DNA of 62,361 bases from assembly GCF_902712995.1 (NCBI RefSeq), contig NZ_CACTIB010000016.1, positions 1 to 62,361 of the forward strand. The letters are read 5' to 3'. A model generated the notes under the pieces. That model searched no databases. It worked only from the letters and a program-made list of their open reading frames with translations, and had not been told where the DNA came from. Positions 9,257-18,134 of this stretch are shown piece by piece. Positions within the stretch are counted from its first letter, which is position 1; each line of letters starts with the position of its first letter. Both the position numbers and the translations under genes were made by a program. The DNA comes from Candidatus Mycoplasma haematohominis (GTDB taxonomy: Bacteria > Bacillota_I > Bacilli_A > Mycoplasmatales > Mycoplasmoidaceae).

Positions 9257-9754
9257 ATGCCATCCCCAGCAGCAGTAGGAGGTTGAGCTTTGGCTGCAGG
9301 AGCTGTAGGTGTGGGCACTGCTTATGCTGCCGGCGCATTTGCTGCTACCTATAAAAACTTTGATGATTATGCAAATAAAAATGGATTTATTTATATAGGG
9401 ATTGTAGGAGATTCAGATAATAATTCAGTTAAGAAATTGCTAGATGAGGATAAAGGAACAAACAAAAATGGTTATAGGGATTTATTAAAAGGAGTTTGGA
9501 ATAGTATGGATGATTCAGGCATAACGACACCTACTAAGCCAAAGATAACAAATGATAATGACTTAAGTCAGTTATTTCCTACAACAGATACTATTTCCAA
9601 ATCTTCAGAAATAGCTGCATTTACTAAAGCATGATGCGAAATTAAGAAATTAAAAAAACTAGCAGAAGACAAAACTTGAACCGAAAAGACTATTAAAGAG
9701 GACTCAGAGTGGGGCGTATTTAAAAGCGCGTGCTTGAGAGAAAAACAAGCGTAA
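9257..9754 (+). CDS. AGAF-family anchored protein
   Basis: 165 residues, ATG 9257 (MPSPAAVGGW..., with TGA as Trp at codon 10) to TAA 9752-9754. Hydrophobic N-terminus ending GTAYAAGAF, then YANKNGFIYIG, GYRDLLKGVWN, TTPTKPKIT, LSQLFP and the C-terminal KAWCEIKK...KTW...SEWGVFKSACL motif. Closest relative in the window is 1381-1872. Function unknown. Confidence 0.7.
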
Positions 9755-9809
9755 TCTATTTACTTAATAGCACAAGAAAAGCTAAGTTTATTTTTTTATT
9801 CACTGTTTA

Positions 9810-10190
9810 TTAAGATTTTCCTTCCGCTCAACATTTTCTAGCATTGAAGGTACTATTTGGTAGATTTTCCTTTACCATTTCATCTAAACCGTCAAAATAC
9901 AAATCATTATTTGCCAACCTAATTCCTTTCAATTTTTCACACAATTCTTTTAAGTCCTTAGGTTTGCTTCTTCTTTCTTGTCTTTCTCTTGTCTCATTTT
10001 CTAATTTTTGTTCTTGTTTTTCTAATTCTTCCGCTTCCTTTTTTAAATTATCTATTTCACTATTAAGACTGTCATAATCAACAGAAACTTCTTGGTTCGT
10101 TATAACGTTGTACCCAAAACTCCCTGCTGCTCCTGTAGCTGCGCCAACAGCAGACATAGCAAACGATTTTAAAGCATCTAATACTAGCAT
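9810..10190 (-). CDS. Coiled-coil anchored protein, type A
   Basis: 126 residues, ATG 10190 to TAA 9810-9812. Residues ~10-30 (AMSAVGAATGAAGSFGYNVI) are hydrophobic, followed by a long Lys/Glu coiled coil (~45-80), then KPKDLKELC.KLKGIR and KENLPNSTFNARKCW. Same order as the larger protein at 10799-11311. It starts two bases from the end of the broken type B gene upstream, so the two are a transcriptional pair. Function unknown. Confidence 0.7.
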
Positions 10191-10191
10191 A

Positions 10192-10539
10192 TTAGTTTTG
10201 TAATATTAGACATCTTCCAACTCGTCCATTTTCTCTAATTGCTTTCTTATCCGGGAATACTTCTTTAAGAATTAAATTTACGTCTTCAATATCATTACCT
10301 TCATTAGCGTATTCACAAAATTTTTGCAACTCTCCATCAAGTATTTCTTGTTCTTTTTTAATTTTTCTTCTTTTTCCTTATTTGCATTTTCTAATTCTTT
10401 ATTTGAATCAGTTAAATCCTTTGATTTTTTTTAATTCAATTGCTTTTTCGTTTTCTTCAGCGGGAGTTATCAAATATTTTGATCCTACTCCTATACCTAT
10501 TGCAAGACCGGCTGTTGAGAAAACAATTTCTTTTGTCAT
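10192..10539 (-). pseudogene. Coiled-coil anchored protein, type B, two frameshifts
   Basis: ATG 10539 gives MTKEIVFSTAGLAIGIGVGS and a start of coiled coil, matching the intact type B protein at 11313-11675 (TKEIAGATVGLAIGGGLG). The frame breaks in an A-run near 10430 (…ELKKI) and again near 10365; corrected, it would continue SKDLTDSNKELENANKE and then KEQEILDGELQKFCEYANEG...LILKEVFPDKK to TAA 10192-10194. Both breaks are in poly-A runs, so sequencing or assembly error is possible. Confidence 0.65.
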
Positions 10540-10635
10540 TTTTGATTTTTTGTGAAAAGAAACGCCCTGTGTCATGTTAGATTATAGGATTCGTCAATAT
10601 TAAGGGTTTTCATAAAAGGAGAAATAACCCACTTT

Positions 10636-10658
10636 AAGGCACGAGTGCCTTTTGTTTC
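10636..10658 (+). terminator. Terminator-like hairpin
   Basis: AAGGCA-CGAG-TGCCTT (six base pairs, four-base loop) followed by TTTGTTT. It sits in the 259-bp gap between two minus-strand gene pairs; the T-rich side faces the plus direction. Short stem, so modest confidence. Confidence 0.4.
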
Positions 10659-10798
10659 ATATATGATGATTATTCGAAAATTTTATTTATTTTCTTTTTT
10701 AAGTTTGATGTTGATTAGAGGTTTAAACACTTAATAATTTCTAAATCCGAAGTTTGTAATTTTTTTTTGCGTTTGCTTGATTCTCTATTGACCTTTAT

Positions 10799-11311
10799 CT
10801 AAATTAAGCCTACTTCTTTCTTAACTTGATCCCTAAGATTCTTATTGATTACGTAGTCGCGTGTTGTTTTGTTTTTTGCTTTTAGCGAGTTTTTTATTTT
10901 GCTGTGCTTTGTGCCTCCTACATATTTACATTTATTGTCATTGGCATTGAAAGTGCTCTTAGGAAGATACCCTTTTATTGCTTTATTCAAACTTTCGCGA
11001 TCAGTTTCTTTATATCCTCCAGCTAGTGTCATTTCTACACATAACTCTTCAAAATCTTTAGGAGCTTTTTCGTTTGCTTCTATTTTTTTTATGCCTTCAT
11101 TAAGCTTATTTTGTTTCATATCTAACTCGTCCTTTTCCGCTTCTAAATTTTTATTCTCTTCTTCTAAACTTTTTATCTGTCCTTCAATTTTTGATTCTTT
11201 TTTTGTAGATCCCTGGTTAGTTACTATTTTGTAACCAAAACTACCTGCTACTCCGGTAGCTGCTCCAATTGCAGACATAGCAGCAATTTTGCTGATATCA
11301 AATAGCGACAT
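10799..11311 (-). CDS. Coiled-coil anchored protein, type A (long form)
   Basis: 170 residues, ATG 11311 to TAG 10799-10801, no TGA inside. Hydrophobic N-terminus (AMSAIGAATGVAGSFGY), coiled coil ~40-85, then APKDFEELC, KGYLPKSTFNANDNKC and a basic C-terminal tail of ~45 residues not present in the 9810 paralogue. Starts one base after the stop of the type B gene at 11313, repeating the B-then-A order of the 10539/10190 pair. Function unknown. Confidence 0.7.
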   Translation of the reverse strand: MSLFDISKIAAMSAIGAATGVAGSFGYKIVTNQGSTKKESKIEGQIKSLEEENKNLEAEKDELDMKQNKLNEGIKKIEANEKAPKDFEELCVEMTLAGGYKETDRESLNKAIKGYLPKSTFNANDNKCKYVGGTKHSKIKNSLKAKNKTTRDYVINKNLRDQVKKEVGLI

Positions 11312-11312
11312 A

Positions 11313-11675
11313 TTAAGAAAATGTTGTTTCTATTTTGCATTCTTTATTTTTTCCTTTTTCTTCTATAAAAATTTTCGATTCTGGCAGTATTGTTTTTAAG
11401 ATTAAACTTGCGTGATCAATATGCTGATCGCCGTTTTCGACCATTCTACATAGAGGAGAAAATTTGTTGTTGAAAACTTCCTGATCTTCATTTAACTTTT
11501 TGTTTTTGTTTTCATTTTCCTTTTTTAATTCTTCGTTTGTTTCTTTTAAATCACTTAATTGTTGATCAAGTTTTTTTAAATCTTCATTTTCTTCTTCCGG
11601 AACAGAAAGATAGTTAATTCCCAAACCTCCTCCTATTGCAAGGCCAACTGTAGCCCCAGCGATTTCTTTTGTCAA
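11313..11675 (-). CDS. Coiled-coil anchored protein, type B
   Basis: 120 residues from a TTG start at 11675 (no in-frame ATG upstream) to TAA 11313-11315. Hydrophobic TVGLAIGGGLGINYLS near the N-terminus, a KKLDQQLSDLKETNEELKKE coiled coil (~35-70), then PLCRMVENGD and LILKTILPESK. Intact counterpart of the frameshifted gene at 10192-10539. Likely co-transcribed with the type A gene below it, with which it may interact through the coiled coils (inference). Confidence 0.7.
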   Translation of the reverse strand: MTKEIAGATVGLAIGGGLGINYLSVPEEENEDLKKLDQQLSDLKETNEELKKENENKNKKLNEDQEVFNNKFSPLCRMVENGDQHIDHASLILKTILPESKIFIEEKGKNKECKIETTFS

Positions 11676-11847
11676 TTTACGTATGTGTAGTAATAGTTAG
11701 ATGCTAACTGATATCTTTGATAATAAGTGGCATGTAGATAAATAGGATTAATTGTTCTTCTATATTCAGCCTTTTTGTTTATTTTTCTACTTTTTGGTTT
11801 ATTTTCGTAAGCGTGAATAAAATGGGCGACACAATTTCAAATTTATT

Positions 11848-12906
11848 ATGGCAATTTCTACTGGATATTTGAAGGGAGGTGTAGTTGGTTTAACAGCTAT
11901 TATTGGGGGAACTGGTTTTGGATTAGGTTTTTACTCAAGTGGCGGTTATCTTGGAGAAATAGATAGTGCTGATGTTTTTACTGGATTATCTTCTCCTATT
12001 TCTTAATATGCAGACGGGAGTTTTGGAGATAAGTTGAGTAAAGATAAGCTTGCGCCTGTTAATACAGGAACAAGTGATTCTATTATTGAGAATATATTGA
12101 TGCAGGGTACATTGTTTTTCGACAATGTTCCTATTGTTTATCCTAAAGATCAATTATTTAGCGGTAGTCCTAGATTTACTTTAAAGCCTGTAGTTAAGGT
12201 TGTTAATGGAAAGAATTTTTATTTCTATGAAAGACCAGTTAAGAATACTGTAGATGCTTTTAAAGAAGCTTGCCAAGTTGCACTACAGGGTAGTTACAGC
12301 GAGGGGTCTACAGAGTTACAGCAATTAGAAAATTGATGTTCTGAACCTAAAGTTAAACATGTCTTAAAAAGACATGGTTTTGAGATTAATTCTGACGATG
12401 GAGTATTTAAAGAAGTAATAGGCGGTGGATGATTTAAGAAGGAGAACGATGTTAAGTATTGAGAAAAGCAAACATTTATTAAGAAAGAGTTAATAGATAA
12501 TTTCCTTGGAACAGAATTAAAGGAGAGCGGTATTGCTGATTCAAGTAAGGTTAAGCAATCTCATATTCTTTCAGTTAAGTACAGATGTAGAGCTCTATTA
12601 GAAAAACCTTTCTCTAGAAAGTCTTTCTATATGCCTAAGAGTTACTGAGATCAAGATGATAGTCATGTAAATAAGAATTTGGATGAGCTCCAAGAAGCAG
12701 CTATTTTCTGCACTACACCTAGAACAGTAGAAGACTATATTACTAAAACTTTGCAAGGATCAGTTAAAGGGGAGAGCGAGTTAGATACTAGTGATGCTTG
12801 TTATTTAAGTAACCATGTAAGTGGTTTAAAGGATAAGAAAACTTATTGACCGTTTGGAGGTAATGGTTTTTGATGTGGAGTTAGGTTGTTGTACAAACCA
12901 AGATAG
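11848..12906 (+). pseudogene. Large anchored paralogue interrupted by an in-frame TAA
   Basis: ATG 11848 opens MAISTGYLKGGVVGLTAIIG, a hydrophobic anchor, and the same frame continues to TAG 12904-12906 except for a single TAA at 12004-12006. Ignoring it the product would be ~352 residues with two related halves; each has FYERPVK or SFYMPKSYW-like segments, CQVALQG/KTLQGS, a GGWFKKEND motif and a terminal FGGNGFWCGVRLLYK. The next gene (12910) is a full-length relative. A restart at a TTG (12034) is possible, giving an unanchored protein. Confidence 0.65.
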
Positions 12907-12909
12907 ATC

Positions 12910-14001
12910 ATGTCCATTCTTTCCGCTATTGTTAAGACTTTAGTAGCTACCGGAGTTACTTCTGGAGCAGCAGGAGTAGGTTCAAAAATATATTTGAAGA
13001 ATGGGCATGGATTTGGAACTATGAATGTTGCTGCTGTTTCTGAAGAGAAAAAACCTGTAGTCAAAAGAGTAACTTATGGATCTGAGTTAAAGGAAGTTGG
13101 GTATCAGTTAGTAGAGACAAGTACAGATAAGTCTGTACTACTGAATATCATGATGGAAAGGTTGGATCCTACTAAGAGCAGCCTTACTTATACTGCCAAA
13201 ACTAGGTTTTCTGTTAGTCCTAAAGTTGTTTTTGAAACTAAAGAATTTAAAAGTAGGGTAGGTTCTACTGATTATTCATTGACTGTACTACAAAAACCAG
13301 ATGAGAAGTATGTAGATGAATGAAAAACAGCATGTATTACTGCTTTAGATAAAGATGTAACTAAAGAACAATTGAAAGTTAACTCTTCAAATGAAGGAAA
13401 AGAGTTAGCTAGATTAAGAGAATGGTGCACTATACCTTCAGTTGAACAGGTATTGAAAAGACATAAACTTAAACCTTTAAATACAGGTAATTCAAGCGAT
13501 GACGAAAAGTGAAAGAAGGTAATAGCTGGAGGGTGATTTAAGAAAGAAAATAGTAAGAAGAATTGAGAAGATCAATCATTTATTACTGCATCTGATTTGG
13601 AAACTGTTGTTGGAAAGGATGAAAAGGGTATTAATAGCGAAGATGATGTTGATGAAAGCAAGATAAATGTTTTTAAGAATAGATGTAAAGAAGAATTGAA
13701 GAAACCTTTTGTAAGGAATAATTTCTATTTAACTACTCAGTTTATTAAAGGTATTTCAGGAGAGCCGAAGTTAACTATAGATCCTTTTCAAGAGGTAGCT
13801 CTATTATGTGTAGAGTCTATGACTGCTGAAAAGTATATAAAGGATGCTTTGCAAGGGGATGTTAAAGAAGCAATGGATTTATCTTCAAGTGATTACTGTT
13901 ATATGAGTGATACAGACTATAGCAAATGAACAACAAATAATCCTTTAGGAGGTAAGACTTTCTGATGCGCTGTTAAGGCTTTGTATAAAAACAAGGGTTA
14001 A
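12910..14001 (+). CDS. Large anchored hemoplasma paralogue
   Basis: 363 residues, ATG 12910 to TAA 13999-14001 with several TGA-Trp codons. N-terminal hydrophobic segment (~5-28, TLVATGVTSGAAGVGS), then VKRVTYGSEL, CITALDKDV, LREWCTIPSVEQVLKRH, GGWFKKENSKKNWE, CVESMTAEKYIKDALQG and a terminal LGGKTFWCAVKALYK. Only four bases separate it from the related gene upstream. No known domain; tandem duplication and anchor suggest a surface family (inference). Confidence 0.7.
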
Positions 14002-14475
14002 AAATTCATTTATTTTTACATTTCTGTAGGATACAGAATTTGAGTTAAAAAGAATAGTAAATGTGAATAAACTTTTATGGAAGAATCATAAAGATTGTTG
14101 GGGGATCTAGTGATTCTTCTCTGGAAGTTTAAATTCTGATATTAATTCGGGATTAAATATATAAATATCAACATATAGTACTGTGAAGTAGCAATCTCTT
14201 TAGTAAGCGGTTATTTAATAAAAGGCGAGGAGATTTTTATTAGAAAGGTTTTGGCAGGTAAGTTCTGGGTTTTAATTCCTCCTGTTGAGTGAGATGTTTA
14301 AAGGAATTTCTGAATTTGATTTTTAATTAGAAAAGAAAGAACTTTAGACGAGGTTGATGATTAATTTCCATTTAATGAACTTGAGCGGAAAATAGAAGTT
14401 GTTTGTGTATTGGTGATTTTTTTGTTTCTAAGAATTCTAAGTATTTAAGAGAGATATATATTTGTTTGCATAAAA
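14002..14475. other. Non-coding gap, no supported gene
   Basis: About 470 bp with stops in all frames even when TGA is read as Trp; no ORF with family resemblance was seen. It ends at the inverted repeat at 14476-14496. Confidence 0.5.
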
Positions 14476-14496
14476 GTTCTTACTGTTAGTAAGAAC
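14476..14496. promoter_or_regulatory. Perfect 9-bp inverted repeat upstream of 14532 gene
   Basis: GTTCTTACT-GTT-AGTAAGAAC, nine perfect base pairs with a three-base loop, 35 bp before the start of the Ser/Thr-rich gene. No clean T-run follows, so an operator or leader hairpin is as likely as a terminator. Confidence 0.45.
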
Positions 14497-14531
14497 ATTA
14501 AGAATTTAATTTTTGGTTTGCGTTTTTAAAT

Positions 14532-14990
14532 ATGAGTGTTGCGTATGTATATAATTTTGCGATAAAAATCATGGGTTTGCTTTTATCCATGCTGAGTTTT
14601 ATGTTTGTTTTGTTAAGGATATATGTCTCTGGCATTGTATTCCTAAACTGTAAAGGTTGTTTTAAAGAAAAAGCGGTTGATAGCGCTGAAAATGGAACTG
14701 TTGCGTTAACGGTGGATGAATCCACAAAAGAATCATCGACTTTAGCTTTAATCTCTAGTTCTGAAGAGTCTACTTCTTCTGGAAAAACTTTAGAAGTTTC
14801 GGATGAAACAAAAAGTGAAAATGGACGAGAAGATACTGCTATTTCTTCTTTAGAGTCGACCGTCTCATTATCAGAAAAAACTTCTGAAATTCAAGAGACA
14901 AGCAAACCCGTTTCTAAAGAACTACCTAAAAGAAGAACAAAGGGACGATATTATGGTAATTTTGTTTCTTTTGATTTCAAGTGAAGGTAA
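14532..14990 (+). CDS. Membrane-anchored Ser/Thr/Glu-rich protein
   Basis: 152 residues, ATG 14532, TGA-Trp near the end, TAA 14988-14990. One strong membrane segment at ~10-38 (IMGLLLSMLSFMFVLLRIYV), a CKGC pair, then ~100 residues of low-complexity Ser, Thr and Glu, and a basic RRTKGRYYG tail. There is no good lipobox. Reads like a short surface stalk; no function recognised. Confidence 0.6.
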
Positions 14991-15221
14991 GCGATTTAAT
15001 AGGACAAAAACATTGAATTTGTTTTCTTGCATTAAGGTTTGCCAGTTTGAAAAGATTTAATTAAATATGTTTGAATTAAAGAGAAAGCTTGTTTAATCGT
15101 TTTTATTTGTTCAGTAGAAAAGGGCTTTATCCGATTTTTTATTATTAATTTATTATTTGTTGTCAAAAAATTAAACCAAGAAATTGTACTTTTTAATATA
15201 AAATTATTCTTTTAATAAAAA

Positions 15222-15926
15222 ATGACACCTCATATTTCAGCAGCTAAAGAGGAAATTGCAAAATTGGTTTTCCTAGCCGGCGATCCTCTAAGAGCAAAAT
15301 GAGTTGCAGAGAAGTATCTTCAAAATTACAAGTTAGTTAGTTCAGTAAGAAACGTTTATTTCTATACAGGAGAGTACAACGGCAAAAGAGTTACAGTTGG
15401 AGCTTCAGGTATGGGATATGGCTCAATGGGTATCTATGCACATGAGTTATTTAATTTTTATGATGTTGATGCAATAGTAAGAATCGGTAGTTGCGGAGCT
15501 TACTCTAAAGACTTGAAAGTAGGAAGCGTTGTTATTGTTGATAAATCTAAAGCTGATTCACCTTCATATGCTGAAGTATCAGCTGGAGAAAGTTATGACA
15601 CCATCTCACCTTCAGGAGATCTAGATAAAAAAATAGAAGCTTTTGCTAAAGAAAAAGGTATTCAAACATTTAGAGGAAACGTTCACAGCTCTAATGTTTT
15701 CTATTCTTCATTAGATTTAGAAAAAACTATTAAAGAAAAAGAAGTGATTGCTGTTGAAATGGAATCATTTGCTTTATTTGTAGAAGCTAAGAGGGCTAAT
15801 AAGCAAGCAGCGTGTGTATTGACAGTTAGTGATATAGTTGGCGGAAGCGAAAAAATGACTCCCGAGGAAAGGGTTACTTGCCTAGAAAATATGATCTCAG
15901 TTGCCCTGGGTGGTTGCTGTAATTAG
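15222..15926 (+). CDS. deoD: Purine-nucleoside phosphorylase, DeoD type
   Basis: 234 residues, ATG 15222 to TAG, two TGA-Trp codons early. Phosphorolysis of purine (deoxy)nucleosides to base and (deoxy)ribose-1-phosphate in the cytoplasm. Visible family features: LAGDPLRAKW phosphate-binding segment, GASGMGYGSMGIYAHEL, RIGSCGAYS, EVIAVEMESFALF (the Glu that binds ribose) and LTVSDIVGG (catalytic Asp). Length is normal for the hexameric family. Its last codons are echoed 780 bp downstream (16706-16747). With the PurB-Hpt fusion it supports purine salvage. Confidence 0.92.
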
Positions 15927-15971
15927 TAAATAAACTTTAGATTTTTTTATGCCATGAGGATTTAGTGCTGC

Positions 15972-16700
15972 TTGAGCACTTTCAACCCCCCCTCTAATGG
16001 CAGAGGCCAAATAACAGTTTCATATCAACCGTCAACGGTTCCAGAGGTAGTATCTGTAAATAAAGATTTAGTTAAGAAGAAGCAAGAAGGGAAAGAAAGG
16101 GAAGCAGAGAATAAGAAACAGGGGAAAGAAGATATAAGCGCCCGAAGATGTCCTCCAAAAGGTAAAGATTTGATTTCTGCAAAGACAACAGAAGGAGGAG
16201 ATTCAGGTTTATTTGAATTAAATTGACTTGATGGCGGCTGATTTCCTAAATTTAGTTTAGAAAATGAACTATCAGATGAATCAGATAAAAATTTTTTGTT
16301 GAGCGGCCAAAATTCAAAAGGATCAAGTCTAAAAGGAGAAAAAGGACATTCAAGATCGCCTTTTCCTATTAACCCAGAAGAGCATTTGAGAAATCTTTTC
16401 GAAGAAAAAAGAAATAAAGAAAGAAAAGTTAGATTAAGAAAACGAGAAGGTGATTGAATATCTGCTCTTTTATTAGGTTGTGGAGGATTTTATATATTCC
16501 CTGAAGGAGAAAGATGAATGTTTATTCAGTGCAATGAGGGAGAAACAAATGAAAAAATTAGAGAATTAGTAGAAAAAACTAGACTTGAATTAAATGAGTC
16601 AGACGAAGGCTCGGCTGTAACAGAAGCTCTTCTTAAACATGTTTTTTTGTGAAATTCAGAAGATAAAGAAGAAATTTTGAAAAAAGCCCTTGAAACTTAA
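15972..16700 (+). CDS. Hypothetical protein with poly-C tract at its start
   Basis: 242 residues if started at TTG 15972, which directly follows an in-frame stop; a C7 tract lies at codons 5-7. A GTG at 15965 would be in frame only with six or nine C, so the tract may choose between starts. The product is hydrophilic: NKDLVKKKQEGKEREAENKK, then DWISALLLGCGGFYIFPEGE (the only hydrophobic part) and an acidic-basic C-terminus. No recognised domain. It lies between deoD and a second copy of the deoD 3' end, as if inserted there. Confidence 0.6.
15986..15992. repeat. Homopolymer tract, 7 C, start region of 15972 gene
   Basis: Seven C within the first codons. With seven, TTG 15972 is in frame with the long ORF; with six or nine, GTG 15965 would be. 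Confidence 0.8.
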
Positions 16701-16705
16701 TTTTA

Positions 16706-16747
16706 GAGAATATGATTTCTGTTGCATTGGACGGTTGCTGCCAGTAG
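16706..16747 (+). repeat. Duplicated 3' end of deoD
   Basis: Reads ENMISVALDGCCQ then TAG, against ENMISVALGGCCN then TAG at the true end of deoD. No deoD sequence precedes it. A remnant left by insertion or recombination around the 15972 gene. Confidence 0.75.
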
Positions 16748-16798
16748 TTTCTGTATGTTTAATCTTTCAATTTTAAATATTAAATTTAAGAGTTAGCT

Positions 16799-17428
16799 CT
16801 AAAGAGAGAATAGTAGGTTTCTATAGTATTCATATTTTTTCTCATTTATATTTATTTCTTTAAGTAAATCTTCTTTTAATTCTTCTTTCTTTGTTCTCAA
16901 TTCGTCTAATAAATAAGCTATTTTCTTTTGAATATTAATAGGAGGAAAAGGTATTTTCAATTGTTCTAATTGTTTGATGGGCAAACCCTTTACTGCTCCT
17001 CCTCTTACCAAATTTTTTATTTCTTTATGTATGTAAAGTAGGGAATGATATAGATATTTAGGAACTATATTTTCTTTTGCGTTTAACTTACACACTGTTG
17101 AACTTAAATAAAAATCTTGGTTTATATTGTTTATAGCTATTTTTCCAGAACTAGCTCCAGAAACGGTAATACATATTTCTCCAGGTTTAAGTAAGAATTT
17201 ACTGAGATCTCTGGGGTAGTCATTTGGATCGAAGTAAACTAAATTTTCAACATTTATTTTTCCTTGTTGAACGTTAAGTACTTTGATAATGGGAAGGCCT
17301 GATTTTTTGTATTTCTTATCATCGAAACTGAAACCTCTTTGTATGTCTACAACATCTTTTAAGATTATTTTTTTTCAGTCCTTCTTATCTAATTTTGTAA
17401 GAAGATCCAGTATTGATGTTGGGGGCAT
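16799..17428 (-). CDS. hsdS: Half-size HsdS (one target-recognition domain)
   Basis: 209 residues, ATG 17428 to TAG, with a normal start and no tract. One TRD: DWKKIILKDVVDIQRGFSF, SGLPIIKVLNVQQGKI, ICITVSGASSGKIAINN, LVRGGAVKGLPIKQLEQLKI, PPINIQKKIAYLLDEL, ending in the helical spacer. Full HsdS (59842, 61183) have two TRDs and ~390 residues. HsdS is the DNA-reading subunit of type I restriction-modification; a half subunit may dimerise or act as a donor for recombination (inference). No hsdM/hsdR nearby. Confidence 0.85.
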
Positions 17429-17666
17429 TAGTTATTAAATAAAATTGGTAACCAATTTTATTTATTGCAATGTTTTAATAATTTCTATATATGCCGCAAG
17501 TACAGGAATTGTTTTGAAATTAGTTAAAGGGTTTTGTAGTTAAAGAAAGTATTTGTAGACTTATTTAAAAAACGCAAATTTTATTTTTTAATCAGCGTTT
17601 TTCTAGTATCAATAAAGGATTTATTGAGATTGTTATACTGTCTAAAAACTTTAAATTTTTTAGAAG

Positions 17667-18134
17667 ATGTCAACTCTAGCATATGTTGGTTCAGCTATAG
17701 CAGGAACTGTAGCCATCTCATTGGCTACTGCTTATGCTCTTGGAGCATTTGATTACAAGTATGAGAATTTTTTGAAGTATGCGACTGGGAATGGGTTTGT
17801 TTATATAGGGGATAAAGAGGATAGTGATTCTAATTCAGTTAAGTCTTTAATAGGAACTGGAAATGATTTGAGCGACTATTCCAAAAGACTTAAGAGAAAT
17901 TGGAATAATTTGTTGAGGGATTTTGAAAAGCCATCGGAGCTTGAGGAAAATCTTTTTTCTGGAAGCAGTTCTGTATTGGTAAGCAAGTTAGACAATATTG
18001 TTGAATTCGTAAAAGCTTGATGCCAGGCCTTTGCCAATAAACCAACCCAAAACAAGAAAAACTGAACTGAGAAAGAAATAAAGGCAGATAAAGATTGAGC
18101 AGCTTTCGAAGCAGTTTGTTTAATAAAAAAGTAG
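17667..18134 (+). CDS. AGAF-family anchored protein
   Basis: 155 residues, ATG 17667 to TAG 18132-18134 with three TGA-Trp codons. Hydrophobic N-terminus (IAGTVAISLATAYALGAF), YATGNGFVYIGD, and the C-terminal KAWCQAFANK...KNW...WAAFEAVCL motif. Most distant AGAF paralogue in the window and separated from the rest by ~8 kb. Ends immediately next to the stop of the convergent helicase gene. Confidence 0.7.

Noticed and set aside
10869..11234. 121-residue plus-strand ORF
   Set aside because: It is the antisense shadow of the coiled-coil gene at 10799-11311; hydrophobic composition results from the Lys/Glu-rich opposite strand.
1..18134. CRISPR array or insertion sequence as a cause of the repeats
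   Set aside because: No short regularly spaced repeats and no transposase frame or terminal inverted repeats; the repeats are gene-sized paralogues.
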